Source: Clostridium bovifaecis
GTDB lineage: Bacteria; Bacillota; Clostridia; Clostridiales; Clostridiaceae
NCBI GenBank assembly: GCA_009738435.1
Contig: CP046522.1
Location: forward strand, 121,249-185,248
Direction: 5' to 3'
Length of the DNA stretch: 64,000 bases
This document shows, piece after piece, positions 53,809 through 62,732 of the stretch (positions within the stretch are counted from its first letter, which is position 1; every line of letters starts with the position of its first letter). The notes beneath the pieces were generated by a model that did no database searches, was not told the origin of the DNA, and saw only the letters and a list, made by a program, of their open reading frames with translations. Both the position numbers and the translations under genes were made by a program.

Positions 53809-54933
53809 GTGGACTATAGTTATATGAAAAGAGCTATTGAACTATCGAAATTGGGAATAGGATATACCTATCCAAATCCATTGGTAGGCGCTGTTATTGT
53901 TAAAAATAATAGAATTATAGGGGAAGGATATCATGCACATTACGGTGGCCCTCATGCAGAGATTAACGCATTAAAAAGTGCTGGAGAGGATGTTAAAGGT
54001 TCAACTATGTATGTTACTTTAGAACCATGCTCCCACTATGGGAAAACTCCCCCTTGTGCTAATGCTATTGTTAAAAGTGGAATAGAGAAAGTGATAGTTG
54101 GAATGAAGGATCCAAATGATTTGGTAGCTGGTAGAGGTATAGAAATATTAAAGAAAAATGGCATTGAAGTAATTGTAGGGGTGTTTGAGGAAGAAGTAAA
54201 GAAGCTAAATGAAATCTTTATCAAATATATTACAACTGGGTTACCATTTTGTATTATGAAAACTGCTATGACTTTAGATGGGAAAATAGCAACTGCAACA
54301 GGAGACTCAAAGTGGATAAGTAACGAACTTTCTAGAGAATATGTTCACGAGATTAGGCACAGAGTATCTGGAGTTATGGTTGGTATAGGGACAGTTCTTG
54401 AAGATGATCCTTCTTTAACCACAAGGTTAAAATATAAAAATGGCAGAGATAGTGCTCGAATAATTGTTGATACTAAAGCAAGAATACCCCTAGAAGCTAA
54501 TGTATTAAATTTAAACTCTGATGTTAACGCAAAAACTATAATAGCTACTACAGAATTAGCGCAAGAAGAAAAGTTGAAAGCTCTCGAAGATATGGGTGCG
54601 GAAATAATAGTTACTCCTCAAAAAAGTAGCAAGGTGGATTTAACATATCTTATGAGAAGATTAGGAGATATGGGGATAGATAGTATTCTATTAGAAGGAG
54701 GGGCTGCTTTAAATTATTCAGCTTTAAATGAAGGTATTGTAGACAAGGTTGTTTCATTTATATCTCCTAAGATAATCGGAGGGGACAAGGCTAAAAGTCC
54801 AGTTGGGGGTACAGGAAAAAAGTATGTAGATGAAGCTATAAAGCTTGAAGATATTAAGGTATCTCAACTTAAAGAGGATATAGTTATAGAGGCCTACGTA
54901 AAAGGAGTGAGGGGACAGTGTTTACAGGAATAA
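53809..54933 (+). CDS. ribD: Riboflavin biosynthesis bifunctional deaminase/reductase
   Basis: A 374-residue RibD. The N-terminal deaminase half has the zinc site in HAHYGGPHAEINAL (HAE) and VTLEPCSHYGKTPPCANAI (PCxxxGxxPPC). The C-terminal reductase half begins ITTGLPFCIMKTAMTLDGKI and has ILLEGGAALNYSAL. It does the second and third steps from GTP to riboflavin. GTG start after GGAGGTG. The end overlaps the riboflavin synthase gene by 16 bases. Confidence 0.97.
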   Translation: MDYSYMKRAIELSKLGIGYTYPNPLVGAVIVKNNRIIGEGYHAHYGGPHAEINALKSAGEDVKGSTMYVTLEPCSHYGKTPPCANAIVKSGIEKVIVGMKDPNDLVAGRGIEILKKNGIEVIVGVFEEEVKKLNEIFIKYITTGLPFCIMKTAMTLDGKIATATGDSKWISNELSREYVHEIRHRVSGVMVGIGTVLEDDPSLTTRLKYKNGRDSARIIVDTKARIPLEANVLNLNSDVNAKTIIATTELAQEEKLKALEDMGAEIIVTPQKSSKVDLTYLMRRLGDMGIDSILLEGGAALNYSALNEGIVDKVVSFISPKIIGGDKAKSPVGGTGKKYVDEAIKLEDIKVSQLKEDIVIEAYVKGVRGQCLQE

Positions 54934-55568
54934 TAGAAGAAATTGGAACAATTAATACAATAATTATGGGAATAAAATCTGCAAAAATACAGATTAATGC
55001 TAGTAAGGTTTTGGAGGACGTAAAACTAGGGGACAGTATAAGTACAAACGGTGTATGCCTTACTGTCACTGAATTTAATAATATTAGTTTTATTGTGGAT
55101 GTTATGGCTGAAACTATGAGAAGAAGCAACTTAGGAAATTTACAAAAGGGAGACAAGGTTAATCTAGAAAGAGCTTTAGCAGTAGGAGATAGGCTCGGTG
55201 GACATTTGGTTAGTGGTCATATAGATGGAATTGGAACTATAAAAGAATTTAAAAGAGAAGACAATGCGATATGGATAAGTATTGAATCGTCCCAAGAAAT
55301 TTTAAAATACATTGTTTTAAAAGGATCTATAGCTATCGATGGAGTTAGTCTTACTGTAGCTTATGTTGATGATAAAGTGTTTAAAGTATCTATTATTCCA
55401 CATACTCAAGATGAAACCACTCTTATTAAAAAAAATGTAGGTAGTAAGGTTAATTTAGAATGTGACATGATTGGTAAGTATATAGAAAAGTTTTTAGGAA
55501 ATAAAGAAACCAGTTTATATAAAAAAGGTATTGATGAGAATTTTTTAAAAGAAAATGGATTTTTATAA
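54918..55568 (+). CDS. ribE: Riboflavin synthase alpha chain
   Basis: A 216-residue trimeric riboflavin synthase, which converts two 6,7-dimethyl-8-ribityllumazines into riboflavin. It starts [12 protein letters not shown] and shows two lumazine-binding repeats: [16 protein letters not shown] and [14 protein letters not shown] in the first, [15 protein letters not shown] and then [12 protein letters not shown] in the second. The GTG start lies inside the end of ribD, indicating coupling. The gene is called ribE or ribC in different systems. Confidence 0.97.
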   Translation: MFTGIIEEIGTINTIIMGIKSAKIQINASKVLEDVKLGDSISTNGVCLTVTEFNNISFIVDVMAETMRRSNLGNLQKGDKVNLERALAVGDRLGGHLVSGHIDGIGTIKEFKREDNAIWISIESSQEILKYIVLKGSIAIDGVSLTVAYVDDKVFKVSIIPHTQDETTLIKKNVGSKVNLECDMIGKYIEKFLGNKETSLYKKGIDENFLKENGFL

Positions 55569-55587
55569 TAGATGGAGGGTGACAAAG

Positions 55588-56835
55588 ATGAGTAATTATA
55601 AATTTAATACAATAGAGGAAGCTGTTGATGATATTAAAGCAGGGAGAATGGTTGTAGTTGTAGATGATGAGGACAGGGAAAATGAAGGAGATCTTTTAAT
55701 GGCGGCAGAAAAAGTAACGCCGGAAGCAATTAATTTTATGGCCAAGTATGCTAGAGGACTTATTTGTATGCCAATGACAAAAGATAGACTTAAGGAGTTA
55801 CAGATTGATCAGATGGTTTCAAACAATACAGATGCTAAAGAAACGGCTTTTACAGTATCAATAGATTCGGTAGAAAGTACTACTGGAATTTCAGCGCATG
55901 AAAGAGCAGGGACAGTCCTAAAGGCTATTGATCCAAAATCTAAGCCAGAAGATTTTCAAAGGCCTGGTCACATATTTCCTCTTCAAGCACGCGAAGGTGG
56001 AGTTCTAAAAAGAGCAGGGCATACTGAAGCTGCTGTTGATTTAGCAAAACTAGCAGGTCTGTCCCCAGCTGGTGTTATCTGCGAAATAATGAATGAAGAT
56101 GGTACTATGGCTAGGGTGCCTAACCTTATGGAGTATGTTAAGGTACATAACTTGAAAATTATAACAATAGCCGACTTAATTGCATATAGAAGAAAAAATG
56201 AATCGTTAATAGAAAGGCAGGGAAGTGCAAAGATGCCGACTAAGTATGGCGAGTTTGAAATTATCGGCTATATTGACAGGCTAACTGGAAAGGAACATAT
56301 AGCACTAGTAAAAGGATATGTAGGCAGCGGTGACCCAGTATTAATTAGAGTCCATTCTGAATGTTTAACAGGAGACGTTCTTGGATCATTGAGGTGTGAT
56401 TGTGGTGATCAATTAGGTGCAGCATTAAAATCTATAAATAAAGAAGGCAGAGGAGTATTGCTTTATATGAGACAAGAGGGAAGAGGTATTGGGCTTATAA
56501 ATAAGATCAAAGCTTACCATCTTCAAGATAAAGGTATGGACACAGTAGAGGCCAATTTAGCATTAGGTTTTCCAGAGGACCTAAGAGACTATGGCATAGG
56601 AGCACAAATACTTAAGGATTTAGGGGTTACAAGAGTAAGGCTTATGACTAATAATCCTAAGAAGATATCCGGAATTTCAGGCTATGGTATAGAGATAGTA
56701 GATAGAGTACCTATACAAATAGAATGCAATTCCAAAAATGAATTCTACTTAAAAACTAAAAAAGAAAAGATGGGACATATCTTAAATTTTAAAAATATAA
56801 AAAATTACAATAAAGAATCAATGGAGGTTAAATAA
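55588..56835 (+). CDS. ribBA: Bifunctional DHBP synthase / GTP cyclohydrolase II
   Basis: A 415-residue fusion. N-terminal RibB (about 1-205): [20 protein letters not shown] and [13 protein letters not shown] with the metal His, making the four-carbon unit from ribulose 5-phosphate. C-terminal RibA (about 206-400): zinc Cys in [20 protein letters not shown] and [20 protein letters not shown] with catalytic Arg, opening GTP. GGAGGGTG lies before ATG 55588. Directly followed by ribH. Confidence 0.97.
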   Translation: MSNYKFNTIEEAVDDIKAGRMVVVVDDEDRENEGDLLMAAEKVTPEAINFMAKYARGLICMPMTKDRLKELQIDQMVSNNTDAKETAFTVSIDSVESTTGISAHERAGTVLKAIDPKSKPEDFQRPGHIFPLQAREGGVLKRAGHTEAAVDLAKLAGLSPAGVICEIMNEDGTMARVPNLMEYVKVHNLKIITIADLIAYRRKNESLIERQGSAKMPTKYGEFEIIGYIDRLTGKEHIALVKGYVGSGDPVLIRVHSECLTGDVLGSLRCDCGDQLGAALKSINKEGRGVLLYMRQEGRGIGLINKIKAYHLQDKGMDTVEANLALGFPEDLRDYGIGAQILKDLGVTRVRLMTNNPKKISGISGYGIEIVDRVPIQIECNSKNEFYLKTKKEKMGHILNFKNIKNYNKESMEVK

Positions 56836-56836
56836 G

Positions 56837-57298
56837 ATGAGAGTTTATGAAGGAAATTTAGTTGCAGATGGATTAAAGTTGGGAATTGTAGTTGGAAGAT
56901 TTAATGAATTTATAGGAAGCAGATTATTATCTGGAGCATTAGATGGGTTAAAGCGGCATGGAGTAAAAGAAGATGAAGTGGAGATTTTATGGGTTCCTGG
57001 AGCATTTGAGATACCATTAGCCGCAAAGAAAATGGCAAAATCTAATAAATATGATGCGGTTATATGTTTGGGCGCAGTTATAAAAGGCTCTACGCCTCAT
57101 TTTGATTATGTTTCTAGCGAAGTATCTAAAGGGGTTGCAAATGTATCACTTGAAACAGAGGTCCCTGTAATTTTTGGTGTGCTTACAACAGATAGTATAG
57201 AACAAGCTATAGAAAGAGCAGGAACTAAAGCTGGGAATAAGGGCTATGAAGCAGCTATTACAGCAATAGAAATGTCTAATTTATTAAAACAAATTTAA
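56837..57298 (+). CDS. ribH: 6,7-dimethyl-8-ribityllumazine synthase
   Basis: A 153-residue lumazine synthase, which forms icosahedral or pentameric shells. It has [52 protein letters not shown] with the catalytic His, and [19 protein letters not shown]. It is one base after the ribBA stop and ends the operon; a terminator follows at 57318. Confidence 0.97.
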   Translation: MRVYEGNLVADGLKLGIVVGRFNEFIGSRLLSGALDGLKRHGVKEDEVEILWVPGAFEIPLAAKKMAKSNKYDAVICLGAVIKGSTPHFDYVSSEVSKGVANVSLETEVPVIFGVLTTDSIEQAIERAGTKAGNKGYEAAITAIEMSNLLKQI

Positions 57299-57317
57299 TT
57301 ATTTGAACTATGAACAA

Positions 57318-57348
57318 GCTCCTCTTTGAGAAAAGAGGAGTTTTTATT
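57318..57348 (+). terminator. Terminator of the rib operon
   Basis: GCTCCTCTTT/AAAGAGGAG hairpin followed by five T. Confidence 0.9.
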
Positions 57349-57371
57349 GTATTTTATTAACATCGTATATA

Positions 57372-58328
57372 TCAAGAAGAAGGGTTAGTTTGATATTTAA
57401 TAAAATCATAAATTATGTTTTTATAAATACACGTATCTTTAATAAGGTTATAGCCTCTATCACATAATCGAGAAACTGATGATAAAGAGGTAGCATTTAG
57501 AGCAGCGCTTATTTCCTTATTGCTGTAACTACTAAAACAGCGCATAAGAAAAGCACATATAGCTTTACAGTTAAAGGCAGCATGATTATATTTTATAAAG
57601 ATGAGAGATTCTTTAACATGAATATAACTGCATACATATTTTATAATTTTTTCATAACTAATGGACCTATTTATAGATTCATTCAGCGTAGCAATGTCAT
57701 TACAATTATTTATATTCATTGCTTTAATATCGTCCAAAATATAAGTTTCATCGTTAAGGAAATTAAACTTTGAATCAATTCTAGATTTAACAAATTCATA
57801 ATAACGGTCTTTGCTTAAAATAGGATCCGCATGGAAGTGATTCAAAATAAAGTTTGTATCTACTAGTTTAAGGCTATTATTAGCTTTCCCAATATATACA
57901 TTAAGACTTGAATATTTATAATTCTCAACACAGTTTCTATAACCTCTAATATCTTTAGGATTATTATGAATATAAGCAGACATACACATAACAGATACAT
58001 CATTAGTAGCAATATTACTCTTAAATCTATCGCCAAATACATGACCTGTTCTACTGTACTTATTATTGTAGTATTGGGCATAACACTGATTAATATTATG
58101 CATAAATTTGCTGATATCTGCTCCGTTAGAATTAATAAGTAAGTGCACATGAGTATCCATAATACAGTAAGCATATATTTTAAATAAAAAGGAATTCTTA
58201 TATTTTAGTAAAAGGGTAAAAAATTTTTCTTTATCTGCATCGCTTCTAAATAATTTAACATCACTTATACTTCTCATCATTATGTGGTAAATAGCATTTT
58301 CACCTTTAATTCTAGCGGTTCTTGGCAT
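57372..58328 (-). CDS. REP-associated tyrosine transposase (RAYT, Y1 Tnp)
   Basis: A 318-residue HUH single-strand transposase-like protein. MPRTARIKGENAIYHIMMRS is the standard RAYT opening; the metal-binding HUH triad is MDTHVHLLINS near residue 63; the catalytic Tyr lies in CYAQYYNNKYSRTGHVFGDR near 90-108. The C-terminal half (about 235-318) has a DnaA-like or other helix-turn-helix region. RAYTs are single chromosomal genes thought to move or keep REP palindromes. GGGACAG hairpins cluster around it (53.2-62.5 kb). It lacks IS200-type ends of its own. ATG 58328 is used; a longer frame adds four residues. Confidence 0.9.
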   Translation of the reverse strand: MPRTARIKGENAIYHIMMRSISDVKLFRSDADKEKFFTLLLKYKNSFLFKIYAYCIMDTHVHLLINSNGADISKFMHNINQCYAQYYNNKYSRTGHVFGDRFKSNIATNDVSVMCMSAYIHNNPKDIRGYRNCVENYKYSSLNVYIGKANNSLKLVDTNFILNHFHADPILSKDRYYEFVKSRIDSKFNFLNDETYILDDIKAMNINNCNDIATLNESINRSISYEKIIKYVCSYIHVKESLIFIKYNHAAFNCKAICAFLMRCFSSYSNKEISAALNATSLSSVSRLCDRGYNLIKDTCIYKNIIYDFIKYQTNPSS

Positions 58329-58436
58329 CATAAACACCATCCTAAAATATTAGTATTGTTGCTTTATTACTGGAATTATTGACAGAAACTTTTAATCTTA
58401 ATCATTAGAATAATAAATATATAAAAATAATGTTAT

Positions 58437-58467
58437 GGGACAGACCAACTATTTTTAGTATTTTGAG
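58437..58467. repeat. REP-like half element
   Basis: GGGACAGACCAACTATTTTTA about 110 bases upstream of the RAYT gene, same consensus as the other GGGACAG elements, without a facing copy. Confidence 0.6.
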
Positions 58468-58533
58468 ATGCATAAACATTTAATTACATATATATAAATT
58501 AGTAAAATATATCTTTAGAAAGTGGTGATAAAC

Positions 58534-59109
58534 TTGATAAACATCATTTGGTTTTTTCTTTTAGCTTTTGGAATAATATTTGGACTAGCCACTGGCAAAG
58601 GAGAAGTCCTTTCAAAGTCAGTAATAGATTCAACAGAAGCATCAATAAAATTAATTATTGGATTAGCTGGAATGATGAGTTTGTGGAGCGGAATAATGAA
58701 GATTGCTCAGAAAAGTGGAATGACAGATAAGATAGCTATTTTATTAAAGCCTATGTTAAAAACATTATTTAAAGATGTATCGAAAAATAAAAATGCTATG
58801 GGGAGCATATTATTGAATTTAACATCAAATATGCTAGGGCTTTCAAACGCAGCTACCCCCTTTGGGATAAAGGCTATGGAAGAGCTACAAAAGGTAAACC
58901 CAGAAAAGGATACCGCGACTGATGATATGGCGCTTTTTCTAGTTCTAAACGCAGCATGTATTCAACTTGTTCCAACATCTATATTATCTATGAGGGCGGC
59001 ATGTGGTTCAACTAATCCAGGAATTGTGATAATACCAGCGATGATAACTACGGGGACAGCTGCTATTATGGGGATTATCTATTGTAAGATTTTACAGCGA
59101 TTTTTTTAG
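58534..59109 (+). CDS. spmA: Spore maturation protein A
   Basis: A 191-residue membrane protein of the SpmA/nucleoside-recognition family. INIIWFFLLAFGIIFGLATG, LAGMMSLWSGIMKIAQKSGM, LLNLTSNMLGLSNAATPFGI and LNAACIQLVPTSILSMRAAC are all family motifs. With SpmB it is needed for spore core dehydration and heat resistance. TTG at 58534 is chosen because AAGTGGTG lies seven bases before it. Confidence 0.94.
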   Translation: MINIIWFFLLAFGIIFGLATGKGEVLSKSVIDSTEASIKLIIGLAGMMSLWSGIMKIAQKSGMTDKIAILLKPMLKTLFKDVSKNKNAMGSILLNLTSNMLGLSNAATPFGIKAMEELQKVNPEKDTATDDMALFLVLNAACIQLVPTSILSMRAACGSTNPGIVIIPAMITTGTAAIMGIIYCKILQRFF

Positions 59110-59187
59110 GGGACCGAGTGTAACAGTTAGGGAAAATAAGTATGTTCATAAAGAGATAGCATGAATAATATATAGGAGGAGAATATA

Positions 59188-59708
59188 TTGAATTATTTTA
59201 TAATCTCCATAATTCCAATATTAATAGGAACAATAGTTATATATGGAATGATTAAGGGAGTAAAAGTGTATGAGTACTTTATTGATGGAGCAAAAGGTGG
59301 GCTTAGATTATGCTTTAATATATATCCGTACTTATTAGCTATGCTTGTAGCTGTAGGAGTATTTAGGGAATCAGGAGCATTAGGGTATTTTATAAATGCA
59401 GTAAAGCCTATAGTAAAGTTTATAGGACTACCACCAGAAGTCGTACCGCTAATAATGGTAAAGCCTTTATCAGGAAGCGGAGCTCAAGGAATATTTATGG
59501 ATATATTAAATCAATATGGTGCAGATACATACATAGGGCTTGTAGCATCTATAATAATTGGATCTACTGAAACAATATTCTATACACTTACAGTGTACTT
59601 TGGGGCAATAAACATAAAAAAATACGACACACATTGTGGGCAGCTATTATGGCAGATTTAACGGCAGTAATAGTTGCTGTCAGTGTAGCAAAGATTATGT
59701 TTAAGTAA
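59188..59708 (+). CDS. spmB: Spore maturation protein B, frame shift at A7
   Basis: The zero frame from TTG 59188 (after AGGAGGAG) gives ISIIPILIGTIVIYGMIKG and VKPLSGSGAQGIFMDILNQY, all SpmB, then leaves the family sequence at 59616-59622 (A7) and stops at 59661. The -1 frame continues IRHTLWAAIMADLTAVIVAV to 59708, restoring a normal SpmB end of about 173 residues. The codons ATA AAA AAA form A AAA AAA, a strong -1 slippery site; one missing A explains it equally. SpmB acts with SpmA in spore dehydration. Confidence 0.88.
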
Positions 59709-59737
59709 ATAGCTAAGGAGAAAAGCACAAATTTGAT

Positions 59738-59771
59738 ATAGGTTTGTTCCTAAGGTAAGGGACAGACCTAT
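59738..59771. repeat. REP-like hairpin
   Basis: ATAGGTTTGTTCC pairs with GGGACAGACCTAT, followed by ATTTTTG. It lies after spmB and may also end its transcript. Confidence 0.75.
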
Positions 59772-59869
59772 ATTTTTGCATTTATAGAATATTAGTTTAA
59801 ATTAATGACTTAGACAGATTGAAAAGAAGTAAATAGTATGGTACTATAAAATCAATCCTAGTTTGGGAT

Positions 59870-59904
59870 ACAAATGTTTGCGATATAAACACACATTTGT
59901 GGCG
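59870..59904. other. Inverted repeat before thrB
   Basis: ACAAATGT and ACATTTGT arms with a 17-base loop, about 70 bases before the thrB start. Possible operator or leader hairpin; nothing similar was seen elsewhere in the window. Confidence 0.35.
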
Positions 59905-59974
59905 AATGTATTGATACTTAATAAATAAGATAGAATTTAACGATTTTACAGTAATTAAAGAGGAGTTGAAAAAT

Positions 59975-60886
59975 TTGATTAAAGTAAGAGTACCTGCAAC
60001 TACTGCAAATATAGGCTCAGGATTTGACAGTTTTGGAATGGCTTTGAGTATGTACAATGAAATATGTATAGAAGAAATTGAAGATGGTATTAAATTACTT
60101 CAAGAAGGGCAACCGTCTGAAATACCATTAGCTGAAAACTTGCTTTATACAAGCTTCATTAATACATTAGACAAGTATAACTATATCTATAAAGGATTTA
60201 GAATAGATGTCACTCAATGTAATATACCAATTTCAAGAGGACTTGGAAGTAGCGCAGCTTGTATAGTTGCAGGTATAATGGCGGCTAATGCATTAATGAG
60301 GAATGCTCTTAATGTTAATGAAATAATAAATGCAGCTGTAGAAATAGAGGGGCATCCTGATAATATAGTACCTGCAGTAGTAGGCGGAATGGTAATTTCT
60401 TTAGTAGAATGTGGTAAGGTTATATATTCAAAAATAAAGGTGCCTGAAGATTTAAGCATTGCTGTTATTATACCTAATTTTAAGTTAAGCACAGAGGCTT
60501 CTAGAGCAGTACTGCCTAAAAGTTACTCTAGAGAGGAATGTGTTTTTAATATTTCTAGGGCATCAATGCTAGTTAATGCTATGAATAATTGTGAGCTAGA
60601 CAAGCTTAGAATAAGTGTGCAAGACAAAATACATCAAGATTATAGAAAAGATTTAATAAGAAATATAGATGATATATTTAGAGAAGCGCAGGAGCAGGGA
60701 TCTTTAGCTGAGTTTATAAGTGGTTCAGGTTCTACACTTGTTTCAATAATAGATAAAAAAAATTATGACTTCAGCAGTAACATGAAGAAGTTCTTAAATA
60801 AGTTAGAAGACAAGTGGGAAATTAATGTGTTACAACCAGACCTTGAAGGAGCTAGGATAAAAGAAGAAATAAGACAGGGAGTTTAG
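59975..60886 (+). CDS. thrB: Homoserine kinase
   Basis: A 303-residue GHMP kinase that phosphorylates homoserine for threonine synthesis. It begins IKVRVPATTANIGSGFDSFG, has the ATP-binding ISRGLGSSAACIVAGIMAAN near residue 85, EIEGHPDNIVPAVVGGM near 125, and ISGSGSTLVSI near 250. The second TTG (59975) is chosen for spacing from AGAGGAG. No hom or thrC is adjacent; it stands alone before a REP hairpin. Confidence 0.94.
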   Translation: MIKVRVPATTANIGSGFDSFGMALSMYNEICIEEIEDGIKLLQEGQPSEIPLAENLLYTSFINTLDKYNYIYKGFRIDVTQCNIPISRGLGSSAACIVAGIMAANALMRNALNVNEIINAAVEIEGHPDNIVPAVVGGMVISLVECGKVIYSKIKVPEDLSIAVIIPNFKLSTEASRAVLPKSYSREECVFNISRASMLVNAMNNCELDKLRISVQDKIHQDYRKDLIRNIDDIFREAQEQGSLAEFISGSGSTLVSIIDKKNYDFSSNMKKFLNKLEDKWEINVLQPDLEGARIKEEIRQGV

Positions 60887-60895
60887 AAAAAATAC

Positions 60896-60938
60896 GGGAC
60901 AGTCCTTATGTTCTTAATAAAATCATAAGGACTGTCCC
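60896..60938. repeat. Perfect REP-like hairpin
   Basis: GGGACAGTCCTTATG and CATAAGGACTGTCCC, 15-bp perfect stem with a 13-base loop, between the convergent thrB and MATE genes. Best-formed member of the GGGACAG family; it may act as terminator for both genes. Confidence 0.85.
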
Positions 60939-60956
60939 TTAACTATTATTCTTTAA

Positions 60957-62324
60957 TTATTGCTTAGAGGCATCGGGTAAGTCAGTATTAATCTTGTTAA
61001 ATTTATCTTTAAATAGTACAAACATAATTAGGCCGTCAATCAACCACTGGATTGAAGTAATCCACCAAACATATATCACTGACACCTTTAACATATAAAT
61101 AAAATAAAACATTAATGGAAGTCTAACAAACCAACTGGATAAAAAGGAAATAATAAACGGAGTCTTAGTATCTCCAGCACCCTTTAATGCTCCTCCAAGG
61201 ATTAGGGACAGTCCCATTGGGATTTGCTCAGTAGCAGAAATCATAAGACATAAGGATCCAAGTCTAATTACTTCCTTTTCAGTTTCTTTAATAAATAAGC
61301 TTATTAACATAGTAGGGGCAATTGAGAATATAATAGCACATAAAGACATAAACAAGGTGCCAAGCAATGCGCAAGCATAAGCATATTCTTTAGCTTTTTT
61401 AAAGTTCTTTTCTCCAATTTTATGCCCAACTAGAGTAGTAGCAGCTATGCTAAACCCCCATCCAGGCATAAAAGAAATAGATTCAATAGTTGTAGTTATT
61501 TGGTTTGAAGCAAACGCAGTTTGTCCAAGACGCATTACCATGAATGTACTTAAGAGTCTACTTATATCATAGGCAGCCTCCTGCATTGAAGATGGGGAGG
61601 CTAAGATTAAAAGCTTTTTTAACTTATATAAGTTCAAAGTTTTTATATATTTTATCCTTATTTTTATTCGTGATTTATTTAACATATAGATAGTAGCAAA
61701 TAGGAAGCCTACCATCTGAGCTATAGATGTGGCAATTGCGGCACCCTTAACCCCTAATTCAGGAAAGCCGTATTTCCCAAATATCAGTATCCAGTCTAAT
61801 CCTATATTTATAACATTCACAATTAGAGAAATTAATAGAGGGATTTTAGTATTTCCAGAACCTCTTAATATGCCATTAATCATGCTTGTTAGCATATTAA
61901 AAAATAGCCCAAAACATATAATTCGCACATATATATAACCTAAGCTTATAACTTTATCATCAGCGCCACCTAAGCTTAAAACTTCCTCCGTAAAGATGAA
62001 CGTTAAGATACATATAATTAAAGATATAATAAAACCTATAAAAAAACCTATAGAAGCATATTCTTCAGCAGAATCATACTTCTTAGAACCAAATCTCCGA
62101 GCTACAAGGGATGCAATTCCAACGGAAACTCCTACAGATATAAAGATATTAATTAGGGTATAGAGAATTTCAGAACTCAGGCCAACGGCACTTACAGCTG
62201 TTTGACCACCATATTTACCGACCATCATTGTATCAAAAACCCATATAGCCATATATAATATCATTTCACCAACAGCAGGTAAAGCAAGTGCTAACACATC
62301 GGTGATTGTTTTTCTATTAAACAT
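60957..62324 (-). CDS. MATE-family efflux transporter
   Basis: A 455-residue membrane protein with twelve helices in two halves. Conserved regions are LALALPAVGEMILYMAIWVF, DTMMVGKYGGQTAVSAVGLS near residue 35, NGILRGSGNTKIPLLISL near 160, and GGALKGAGDTKTPFIISF near 380. It exports cationic drugs or metabolites with sodium or protons. ATG 62324 follows GTGAGGA. Substrate unknown. Confidence 0.92.
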   Translation of the reverse strand: MFNRKTITDVLALALPAVGEMILYMAIWVFDTMMVGKYGGQTAVSAVGLSSEILYTLINIFISVGVSVGIASLVARRFGSKKYDSAEEYASIGFFIGFIISLIICILTFIFTEEVLSLGGADDKVISLGYIYVRIICFGLFFNMLTSMINGILRGSGNTKIPLLISLIVNVINIGLDWILIFGKYGFPELGVKGAAIATSIAQMVGFLFATIYMLNKSRIKIRIKYIKTLNLYKLKKLLILASPSSMQEAAYDISRLLSTFMVMRLGQTAFASNQITTTIESISFMPGWGFSIAATTLVGHKIGEKNFKKAKEYAYACALLGTLFMSLCAIIFSIAPTMLISLFIKETEKEVIRLGSLCLMISATEQIPMGLSLILGGALKGAGDTKTPFIISFLSSWFVRLPLMFYFIYMLKVSVIYVWWITSIQWLIDGLIMFVLFKDKFNKINTDLPDASKQ

Positions 62325-62732
62325 ATCAAGATTCCTCACTTTATCTTATTTGTAGAATTATTTCTAAACTTAATTACTGAACATGTATCATATTTATATC
62401 TATTTATATTAATCTATTCATGATTATAAAACAAGCTAGCCTTGTGTAATAAATATTACTATTGTATGCGGTGAGTCTAAAGGGACAGTCCTTATTTTTA
62501 CTCTGAATTTCCTTAACATTTTAATATTAAAGGTATTTGATTAAAATAATAATGAAAAGGTTTAAATAAAAAGTTAATATTTCGATAAAGTTATATATCA
62601 ATATACAAAAATTATTATGTAAAACTTTGATAAGTTAGATAAAACAGTTAATATTATAAAGTACTACTTACAGAAAACGATAATTTAAACAGGGTTGTAA
62701 ATAATTGTTTAATAAATAAGGGGGACAAAAAT
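62325..62732. other. Intergenic region with one REP-like half element
   Basis: GGGACAGTCCTTATTTTTAC at 62482 matches the window's GGGACAG consensus; no partner arm. The rest is AT-rich promoter DNA for two divergent genes. Confidence 0.6.

Noticed and set aside
54380..55920. GGGACAGT words inside ribD, ribE, ribBA, pepT and the first glucosaminidase
   Set aside because: Most of these encode Gly-Thr-Val-Leu in frame (GGG ACA GTN CT), and the proteins align normally there, so they are coding coincidences and not counted as REP elements.
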